64,000 bases of DNA from Bactericera cockerelli (Eukaryota; Arthropoda; Insecta; Hemiptera; Triozidae). A model generated the notes under the pieces. The model was not told where the DNA came from, made no database searches, and saw only the letters and a list, made by a program, of their open reading frames with translations. Below, piece after piece: positions 55,755 to 64,000 of the stretch. Both the position numbers and the translations under genes were made by a program. Each line of letters starts with the position of its first letter. Positions within the stretch are counted from its first letter, which is position 1. Location: NCBI GenBank assembly GCA_024516035.1, contig CM044961.1:12685800-12749799 (forward strand), written 5' to 3'.

Positions 55755-57130
55755 GAGTGAGGGAGACGGAAAGAGAGAAAGGGAGACAGAAAGAGAGTGA
55801 GGGAGACAGAAAGAGAGTGAGGGAGACAGAAAGAGAGTGAGGGAGACAGAAAGAGAGTGAGGGAGACAGAAAGAGAGTGAGGGAGACAGAAAGAGAGTGA
55901 GGGAGACAGAAAGAGAGTGAGGGAGACAGAAAGAGAGAAAGGGAGACAGAAAGAGAGAAAGGGAGACAGAAAGAGAGTGAGGGAGACAGAAAGAGAGAAA
56001 GGGAGACAGAAAGAGAGAAAGGGAGACAGAAAGAGAGTGAGGGAGACAGAAAGAGAGAAAGGGAGACAGAAAGAGAGAAAGGGAGACAGAAAGAGAGTGA
56101 GGGAGACAGAAAGAGAGAAAGGGAGACAGAAAGAGAGAAAGGGAGACAGAAAGAGAGTGAGGGAGACAGAAAGAGAGTGAGGGAGACAGAAAGAGAGAAA
56201 GGGAGACGGAAAGAGAGTGAGGGAGACAGAAAGAGAGTGAGGGAGACGGAAAGAGAGAAAGGGAGACAGAAAGAGAGAAAGGGAGTCAGAGAAAGAGAGT
56301 GAGGGAGGACAGAAAGAGAGAAAGGGAGACAGAAAGAGAGTGAGGGAGACAGAAAGAGAGTGAGGGGAGACAGGAAAGAGAGAGTGAGGGAGACAGAAAG
56401 AGAGTGAGGGAGACAGAAAGAGAGAAAGGGAGAGTCAGAAAGAGAGTAAGGGAGACAGAAAGAGAGTGAGGGAGACGAAGAGATAGGGAGACAGAAGAGA
56501 GAAAGGGAGACAGAAAGAGAGAGGAGAAAGAAGTAGGGAGACAGAAAGAGAGAGGAGACAGAAAGAGAGAGGGAGACGAGAGAAGGAGAAAGAGAGTGAG
56601 GGAGACAGAAAGAGAGGGAGACAGAAAGAGTGGGAGACGAAGAGAGAGGAAAGAGAGTGAGGGAGACAGAAAGAGAGTGAGGGAGACGGAAGAGAGAGGA
56701 ACAGAAGAGGGAGACAGAAAGAGAGAAAGGGGAGCAGAAAGAGAGTGAGGGAGACAGAAAAGAGAAGGAAAGGGAGACAGAAAGAGAGTGAGGGAGACAG
56801 AAAGAGAGTGAGGGAGACAGAAAGAGAGTGAGGGAGACAGAAAGAGAGAAAGGGAGACAGAAAGAGAGGAGCAGAAAGAGAGAGAGACAGAAAGAGAGTG
56901 AGGGAGACAGAAAGAGAGAAAGGGAGACAGAAAGAGAGTGAGGGAGACAGAAAGAGAGTGAGGGAGACAGGAAAGAGAGTGAGGGAGACAGAAAGAGAGT
57001 GAGGGAGACAGAAAGAGAGAAGGGAGACAGAAAGAAAGAGAGAAAAAGGGAGACAGAAAGAGAAAGAGAAGAAAGAAGGGAGACAGAAAGAGAGAAAGGG
57101 AGACAGAAAGAGAGTGAGGGAGACAGAAAG
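55755..57130. repeat. 20-bp GA-rich satellite
   Basis: Near-perfect tandem copies of GGGAGACAGAAAGAGAGTGA and its variant ending GAAA are present. Small insertions and deletions become frequent from about 56,285. Very long ORFs on both strands are low-complexity artefacts. Confidence 0.9.
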
Positions 57131-58255
57131 AGAGAAAGAGGAAAGAGAAGGGAAGGAGGAGAGAAGAAGAGAGGAGGAGAAAAAGAGAGAAGGGAGAGAG
57201 AAGAGAGGGAGGAGAAGAAAGAGAGAGGAGAGAAGAAGAAGAGGAGAAGAAGAGAGAGGGAGAAAAGAGAGAGGGAAGAAAGAGAGAGGAGAAGAAGAGA
57301 GAAAGGGAGAAGAAGAGAGAGAAGAAGGAGAAAGGGAAAGAGAGGAGGGAAGAAAGAGAGGAGGGAGAAAAAGAGAGAGGAGAGAGAAAGGAGAAGAAGA
57401 AGAGAAGGAGAAGAAGGGGAGGAAAGAAGAGAGAGAGGAGAAAGAGAGAGAGGGAAAGAAGAAGAGGAGAAGAAAGAGAGAAAGGAGGGAAGAAGGAAGG
57501 AGAGGAAGAGGAGAGAGAAGAGAGGAGGGAAAGAAGAGAGGAGGAGAAGAAAGAGAGAGGGAGACAGAAAGAAGGAGGAAAGCGAAAGAGAAAGGGAGAA
57601 GGAGAGAGAGAGGGAGAAGAAAGAAGGAAGGGGACGAGGAGAGAAGGAGAAGGAAAGAGAGAAGGAGAAGAAAGAGAGAAAGGAGAAAGAGGGAAAGAGA
57701 GAAAGAGAGGAGGGAGACAGAAGGAGAAAGGAGGAGAAAAAGAGAAGGGGACGAAAGAGGGAGGAGAGAAGAAGAAAGAGGAGGGAGAGAGAAAGGAAGA
57801 GGGAAAGAAGAAGAAGGGAGAAAGGAAGAGAGGAAAGGAGAGGAAGAAAGAGAGAGAAGGGAGAAGAGAGAAAGGGAGAAGAAAGAAGAGGAGAGGAGAA
57901 GAAGGAAGAGGGAAAGAAGAGAGAGGGAGAAGAAAAGGGAGGAAGGAGAAGAGGGGAAAGGAAGAGGGAGACAGGAAAGAAGGAGAAGAGAGAGAGGAGG
58001 AGACGAAAGAGAGAAGGAGAAGAAAGAGAAAGAGGGAGAAGAGAAGAGGAGGAAAAAGGAAGGAAGAGAAGAGAGGGAGAGAAAGAGAGAAAGGGAGACA
58101 GAAAGAGAAGGGAGACAGAAGAGAGGAGACAGAAAGAGAGTGAGGGAGACAGAAAGAGAGTGAGGAAGACAGAAAGAGAGTGAGGGAGACAGAAAGAGAG
58201 AAAGGGAGACAGAAAGAGAGTGAGGGAGACAGAAAGAGAGAAAGGGAGACACCGG
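57125..58255. repeat. Degenerate, almost pure purine tract
   Basis: Positions 57,125-57,564 (440 nt) contain only A and G on the plus strand, and 57,753-57,971 (219 nt) likewise. The pattern resembles the 20-bp satellite with its C and T missing. From 58,080 the regular unit returns. Confidence 0.85.
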
Positions 58256-59065
58256 AGGAGGGTGAAAAGATGTCAAATGAAAATTTAAATAGGTGCTTCA
58301 TACGACGTGCGCCGTTCTAGGAGACAAGAATATAAATTTATTACCAGCCGAGTTGAGAGGAGAGCGTTTCTCTCTGAACTACTAGCTAGGTCTCTTTTTT
58401 GTGTTAGAAACAAGGGTAATGTCACAAATACTCAACACAGGTGTAGCTTCTCTAAAATTTTATGTTATTTCAGACTTGAACCCGACCGTCCAGTTACAAA
58501 TAGATTCTGGTACTTTGATATTTTTTGTTCGAAACATGTCACAAAATATATATATATACCTATTTCTCAATATGGCTTCACTAAAATATTTGTTATTTCG
58601 GACTTGAACCACAACGTTCGAGTTACAAATACTTTACGCTAGATATGGTACTGACTAAAGCCAGACAACCAAAGGCTTCCTCAATAAACATCTTAATTAT
58701 TTCCAAATGGTCTTTCATGAGTAAAAGCTATATGTGGTATAGGTAATCCTCGGATTTTGGGGCAGACGCCCTTCAGTCGAGACTGCTGATTTGCTGAAAG
58801 CCAAGCTTTGAACTCAGAGCAAGCTTCCTTATCCTTAGGTCATAAATTAACTCTCCCATAATCCTATTGACTACTCCTTGTTCCTTACTAAGTCCCAAAG
58901 CCTGTTATTTTTCTGCCTTAAGCCGCAGGAAAAATCGGTGGTAATCCTGAGAACACGAATCCATGAGTTTTATTTTCACTTACAAGATCCTAATGGAGTA
59001 GAAAGGATTTGCGCATTTTCTCGATTTTTTTTCATTCTTTATTTGTTTTTGTATAGTTTTGCCAG
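58256..59065. other. Non-coding stretch after the GA satellite
   Basis: A 65-bp phrase (CTTCACTAAAATATTTGTTA...) recurs in diverged form near 58,447 and 58,567. Confidence 0.5.
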
Positions 59066-59150
59066 GGTTTTGGTCGAGTGGTTAAGCCTCTGGTCTAGTT
59101 ATCTCCAGGTAACGTGGGGTTTATGCCAAGTAGAAGTGGTTTCAATACAT
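59066..59150 (+). repeat. SINE family C head fragment
   Basis: GTCGAGTGGTTAAGCCTCTGG and following sequence are present without a good B box. Confidence 0.55.
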
Positions 59151-59214
59151 TTTTACAGCAGAGAGGAAATACATAATATATTTTCGAAGGAAATAATATA
59201 TTAGATAATTAGAT

Positions 59215-59345
59215 AGACCAGCATTGGCTTGGTTCTGGGGGCCCTTGTCAATTATTAGCCTCCTTGTAAAGACAGTGGTAGAAGTGCTGAGTCATTCCTC
59301 CAATGTCTGGCTACCATCGTTCACGATGACGCCACCCTATGATGA
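59215..59345 (-). repeat. Dispersed repeat copy, inverted to 60,500-60,610
   Basis: GTCATTCCTCCAATGTCTGG and GGCCCTTGTCAATTATTAGC match the inverted copy. Confidence 0.8.
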
Positions 59346-59652
59346 TTTTATTATTGGAAGATAACTCCGAGTCGGATAATAAAATACACCTGAGTTGTGA
59401 AATGTGAGGGCGTCAGAGAAATCTGATACAGGTTTTCAGTAAAGAAACATAATAATAATTATATTATTTTATTGAAAACATGTGTAGGTATATGTTTTCT
59501 ATGTTTATATTGAACAAGATTTGAATAAATTGAGTATCTAGCTCATAATAAAATCATTTTCCATATTGTATCTGTAATTTGAAAATGAAAAATATTTTTT
59601 ATTGACAAGCCCAATCAAGCTTCTTTTCTTCCAATAATAACACTCTTTAGAA

Positions 59653-60162
59653 CAGGCGTGCACAACCTGCGGCCCGCGAGACCATTTTGTGTGGCCCGCG
59701 ATCCCAATTTGATTTTTTTATTTAAATTGGATAAATAATAAATTAAGAAGATAATCAAAAATGAGTGCAATATTTTATTTTGAAAAAAAAATCTTGAAAT
59801 TGAATAATTCATAGAAAAATTATTGAACCATGTTTCCTTAATTAATTATATTACCACTTGACCTTAATTAATGAAAGGGAAAACACAAATCCACTCATCA
59901 CATTGATGTTCTTTGTAAGGTACAGGTATGAAACTGTATTTATCTTCCGAGATAAAATACATAAACATTATTAATAAAGAATTATTGTTTATTAATACCG
60001 AAATTTCGGCTTATTATTTGACATCATTCATTACAATTCTAGCATTGGTTCCTACCCATCATAGAAACCTAACCTATTTTTGCCTTAATACTAGGTGCGG
60101 CCCGCGGCCAAATATTTATGGCAAAATGTGGCCCGCGGCCTCATTGAGTTTGTGCATACCTG
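59653..60162. mobile_element. Non-autonomous hAT element, short copy
   Basis: This 510-bp element begins CAGGCGTGCACAA. A perfect 8-bp duplication CTTTAGAA flanks it (59,645-59,652 and 60,163-60,170). It is a deletion derivative of the same family as 47,892-48,927. Short ORFs are shared between the copies but encode nothing recognisable. Confidence 0.9.
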
Positions 60163-60204
60163 CTTTAGAAGAAGGTAATCACTAGGTTAATGCTCAAAGC
60201 ACTT

Positions 60205-60417
60205 TCTACCACCTAATTATGTGGTCACAAACTCAAATTAATGAGGAAAAAATCATGCACTTGGTGGGATGTTCGCTTGTTTGACTAATATTGATTGTGA
60301 AATTACTCTTCTGGACTTCTAGAGTAACACAGAATGAGATAAAAACAATGAACACCAATTCCCGACGGATCCCTACGCTACCAGACTACTGCGTTAACCA
60401 CTTGACTACCAGTGCAC
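60205..60417 (-). repeat. SINE family C copy
   Basis: The head is at the right (TGGTAGTCAAGTGGTTAACG on the minus strand) and the tail at the left. Confidence 0.75.
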
Positions 60418-60499
60418 TCTTTCTTCACCATAGTAACGAGAACTGGTGTGTTCAACGTTGAACCGACCGTGGCTCATGGCTCTATTCTATTTCGGGCAT

Positions 60500-60610
60500 T
60501 CGGCTAAGATGGAAGCCAGACAGTGGAGGAATGACTCAGCACTTCTACCACTGATGTCTTTACAAGGAGGCTAATAATTGACAAGGGCCCCAGAACCAAG
60601 TCAATACTGG
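60500..60610 (+). repeat. Dispersed repeat copy
   Basis: This is the partner of 59,215-59,345 and is followed by the 38-bp tandem repeat. Confidence 0.8.
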
Positions 60611-60722
60611 TCTACTCCCTGTTTATAGTCCCCCAGCCGGACTGCTGGTCTACTCCCTGTTTATAGTGCCCCAGCCAGACTACTGGTCTACTCCCTGTTT
60701 ATAGTCCCCCAGCCAGACTTTG
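60607..60722. repeat. 38-bp tandem repeat, 3 copies
   Basis: Three near-identical copies of TGGTCTACTCCCTGTTTATA plus GTCCCCCAGCCAGACTAC are present. Confidence 0.85.
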
Positions 60723-61839
60723 TCCAGATGATTTGGTCAGCAGTCAAAATTCTGTAGGTCAAAGAATAGAAAAAAGGGGAAAGTCAAAGCTTAAAATAAA
60801 GGATACTAATAAAATGGGAAAATCTAATCGTCTATCCTTACTTTTTTCGGAGCACAAATTTGATTTCCCTATTCAATTTCAAAAAACAATTTTCTACAAC
60901 ATTGCATCTAATTTTCCGTCCCGTCTCTCTCTCTCTTTCTCTATTCCTCCTACATGTTACATATTATATTCTTGTCCTTTTCTTTAGAGCATTTTTCTTT
61001 TTACTCTCCATAATATTTATGTATGTGTAGAGCATTGTACAATAATTATTATTTTTTTCAAACCATAGCTAACAGGAGTTCTGGTTGATTCAGGAACAGA
61101 TATTTCTAGATAACGAAAAGTGCTATCTTTTTAAGAAAATTCTCGTATCTATGGGTATTATAGCAATTATGTTTGTTAAAATCGGTAGGTTTATAATTAT
61201 GCTAAATATGAAGGAAATACAAATGAAATAATGAATATTATACAAATAAAGAATACATAACACTCAAAAGGAGCAGGAGCAATCTATCAAAATCCATGAA
61301 AAATTAATGTTGTAAAAAATCAAAAGCAAGACATGTGCTGTCCACACCAGTTTATTTTTGCACTTTTTTCACCCCCCCAAACCCCCCCCCCCCTCTTCCT
61401 TCCAATAGGTTTTCCCTCGAGTCCTTCAATCGTCTTGAACTTCACAGATGTGACCCTTTTTTCACGAAAACCTTCTCCTTTTTTTTTTCGTTTTGCATAC
61501 CTTTCCGAATTCCTGGGATTATTGCCTTCATTCCAGATCATTTCTTTCAATCTCCCATGTTTATTCAGGGTCTCCTACTTGAAGAGGAGAAGGGGGGGGG
61601 GGCGAACTCATGTTATGTTTTCTTCGTATTAGGAAAAACAGGGAGGTGGGCTTGCTTCATTTATGTTGGATAATATATGGATTTCAGGGGTTTTTTTTTC
61701 ATTTCGGATTAAGGAGTATGTATGGAAATAGCCTCAACATTTTTTTTTCAATATTTTTTTCCATAGAAATTGATATGGACATTGGACATGTAAAGATTTC
61801 TTTCTAACGTTTTCTGTTTCGGTCTGTTTTTAGGGGGAA
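60723..61839. other. Non-coding stretch with poly(C) and poly(G)
   Basis: C runs lie at 61,372-61,393 and a G run at about 61,593-61,602. No gene is seen. Confidence 0.5.
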
Positions 61840-61985
61840 ATAATTAGAGAGAGTGATTGAGAGAAAGATAAAGAGAGAGAGGTGATTGAGTGAGAGATAA
61901 AGAGAGAGAGGTGATTGAGTGAGAGATAAAGAGAGAGAGAGGTGATTGAGTGAGAGCTAAAGAGAAAGAGAGAGAGAGAGGGGCA
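61840..61985. repeat. 33-bp GA-rich tandem repeat, about 4 copies
   Basis: GGTGATTGAGTGAGAGATAA plus AGAGAGAGA repeats. Confidence 0.85.
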
Positions 61986-62379
61986 AGATTTTTTTTTATA
62001 TATCAAAACCAAAATATATTGAAAATCGCGTAATTAATTTCATTTGCACGTACCAACACTTTTCCAAACGCCTGCCCTCCATAAAGAACTGCTCATTTTG
62101 TGGAGCACTTTAAAATTTTCAATCCATTTTCCTTTTACCCTCAAGATTATTTTAATGAATTAAAATTAATTAAAATCTCTCCACACTTCGAGATAATTGT
62201 TCGTAATTAAAAGCGACAGCCGTATGGAGATGGCATGTTGTCGTATTCAGGAGCTCAAGTGCAAGAGTGCTGAATTGCGAGCAAATGCAGAGATTATTGC
62301 AATCACGTGCTAAAGCTTCAGTCATGCCGTGCGAATCTTAGGGTTCTGTATAAATGATCTGTGGATGTTAGGGTTCTTT
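61986..62379. other. Non-coding stretch with a non-repetitive patch
   Basis: 62,220-62,330 is balanced in composition and carries a 30-codon ORF starting MEMACCRIQELKC. It could be a conserved non-coding block or nothing. Confidence 0.35.
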
Positions 62380-62445
62380 AAAGAGAGAGACATAGAAAAA
62401 TGTAGAGATATAAAGGAGAAAGAGAAAGAGAGAGAGAGTAGGTGA
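62380..62445. repeat. Short GA microsatellite
   Basis: AGAGAGA and GAGAAAGAGA runs are present. Confidence 0.8.
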
Positions 62446-62724
62446 AAGATAAAGGCAAAACAAGTGAGAATGATATTATACCTGTAAGGGAATCTGAAGA
62501 AAAATGAGTACTCCAGCAAGGATTTTAGTAAAGTGTTTTTAAGTCATTGTTATATATCCGCACTCGTTGTATAACTTTTTTTTTTAAACTAAAGTTCCAT
62601 AAATAGTAAGTGTGGAAATTCAAAGATGAAACAATTTTTGTATGTTTTTTTTTATTATTATAGGTACATCTGGTACATACATAGATACATACTTAATAGA
62701 AAACACCACTTGATTACCGATTAT

Positions 62725-63000
62725 TGGTATAGTCAAGTGGTTAACGCGCTAGTCTGGTAATTCAGGTAGTGTGGGGATCCGTTGGTTCGGTTGCGTAAGG
62801 ATCCGCTGTTTTGAATCCCACCTAGTGCATGAATTTTTCCTCATTTATTTGAGAATATGACCACATAATAATAAGACATTGCTGTATGGAATGGCCTTGC
62901 CTACCGATGCCAGAAAAAGAAGGAAAGAAGGTGGTAGAAAATTCTTTGAACATTATCCTCGCTCGCCTTGTGGTTAACTTCTCCTAAAGAGTGTTATTAT
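62725..63000 (+). repeat. SINE family C copy, longest
   Basis: It begins GGTATAGTCAAGTGGTTAAC. Its B box is partly duplicated (GATCCGTTGGTTCGG then GATCCGCTGTTTTGAATCCC). The tail includes GGAATGGCCTTGCCTACCG, also seen at 22,256. Confidence 0.85.
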
Positions 63001-63324
63001 CTTACATTTTTCTATTTCTTCAAAATTACTTTACATTCATTTCATGCCACAGGACTTTTCTTATTTTAATTAAATATTTTTCATTACCTTTTCATTTAGT
63101 TCTTTTAATTTTCATCAGTTCTTTTTAGACTTTTATTTTTTCCACACTGAAAATTTCTCAACATCATCTCTGGTCTTTCTTGCCAAAACCAACTTTAGTA
63201 TAGGGTAGAAAAGATAATTAAATTAAAAATATTTCTTTACCTCTAATTTGTATTATACAAAACTTTCGAGCTGATCGAATCTGTAGAAAATTATTAATTA
63301 GGATATGTAGGTAGAGAGTAGTGT

Positions 63325-63650
63325 GGGGGGTGTGTCTGTGCGTGTGTGTGTGTGAGAGAGAAAGAGAGAAAGAGAAAGAGAAAAAAGAAAGAGAAAGAGA
63401 AAAAGAAAGAGAAAGAGAAAGAGAAAAAGAAAGACAAAGACAAAGAAAAAGAAAAGAGTGTAATATTATTAAATTAGAAATAGTACGAAAATATTTATTT
63501 CTAAAGAAAAGAAGGAGAAATCGAAAATCTTTTGAAAATTAAAGAGAAAAAGAAGGAGAGAAAGAAATAGAAGAAGAGAGAGAGAGAGAGAGAAAAAAAG
63601 ACAGGAGAAGATAGAGAAAGAAACAGAAGAAGAGAGAGGAAACGGAAATA
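63325..63650. repeat. GT then GA/AAAG microsatellites
   Basis: (GT)n at 63,338-63,353 is followed by GAGAAA and GAAAAAGAAA runs. Confidence 0.85.
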
Positions 63651-64000
63651 AAAATGCTGAAAATTAGATTTCTTGTTCCTGATTTCGCTTTGTAGGGAGA
63701 AAGTTCAGGAAAGTTTCGTCTCGATATTTGTTGCAAAGTTATTTATTGATCTTAATTTTCTTTTCTTCTTATTTATCACAACAATCATTATCAATTTCAT
63801 CATATTTAGGTCATAAGTCATAATAATTTGAGGATAAAAAACACTTGGCTTTTTTTGTTTCACTTAATTATTAATTTTCAGATGGCCATTTCGTCAGTTT
63901 TTCCTGAGAACTTATACAGGGTGTCCCGTATACAGATGCAAATATTTTGAGGGTAGGTTCAGCCCACCGTGGACTATCATATGAGCGAAACTTGCAGTGG
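63651..64000. other. Non-coding end of window
   Basis: It ends in ACAGGGTGTCCCGTATACAG, a motif common at transposon ends, cut by the window edge. Confidence 0.4.

Noticed and set aside
56286..58301. 671-, 613-, 394- and 349-codon ORFs on both strands
   Set aside because: They translate GA/CT satellite into Ser/Leu/Phe- or Arg/Glu/Lys-only sequence with no start context or domains; stop codons are simply absent from such repeats.

Overview
The window looks like nuclear DNA from an arthropod, most likely an insect. The evidence is an AT-rich background, genes split by introns with GTAAGT-type donors, an exon encoding the N-terminal half of a ZAD (zinc-finger-associated) domain, which is an arthropod-lineage domain, a Ty3/gypsy element, the 3' end of a jockey-like LINE, and several families of tRNA-derived SINEs. 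The order cannot be fixed from sequence alone. There is no bacterial or organellar gene organisation.

Host coding content is small. (i) 13,790-19,775 (minus) holds the last two exons of an unrecognised four-pass membrane protein. They are joined across a 5.5-kb intron with matching phase, and further exons must lie upstream. (ii) 10,632-10,796 (minus) is a first coding exon with the start of a ZAD domain; its downstream exons were not found. (iii) A possible exon at 55,243-55,346 (plus) is weakly supported.

The rest is mobile and repetitive DNA. At 31,198-35,167 there is a full-length Ty3/gypsy element with an uninterrupted 1,192-codon Gag-Pol, two LTRs with no difference found by eye, and a 5-bp target duplication, so it inserted very recently. 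Its primer-binding position matches its own LTR, which suggests self-priming. DNA elements include a foldback element with 732-bp arms (16,377-18,729), a hAT-like element (5,640-8,301), two related hAT elements (47,892-48,927 and 59,653-60,162) and two Helitron-like elements, one nested in a hAT. A 5'-truncated LINE ends at about 30,439. SINE copies are scattered throughout.

Tandem arrays are unusually abundant: two unrelated 45-bp arrays (4.5 kb and 43.2-44.7 kb), a 103-bp array at 18.75-19.72 kb, arrays of 22, 30, 31, 37 and 38 bp, and many GA/CT tracts, the largest at 55.4-58.25 kb.

The most notable observation is that the 103-bp array is a tandem duplication of an exon-intron boundary of the membrane-protein gene. 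Nine successive units each carry about 60 bp of exon and a 5' splice site. The same intron also holds the foldback element and a kilobase of GA repeats.
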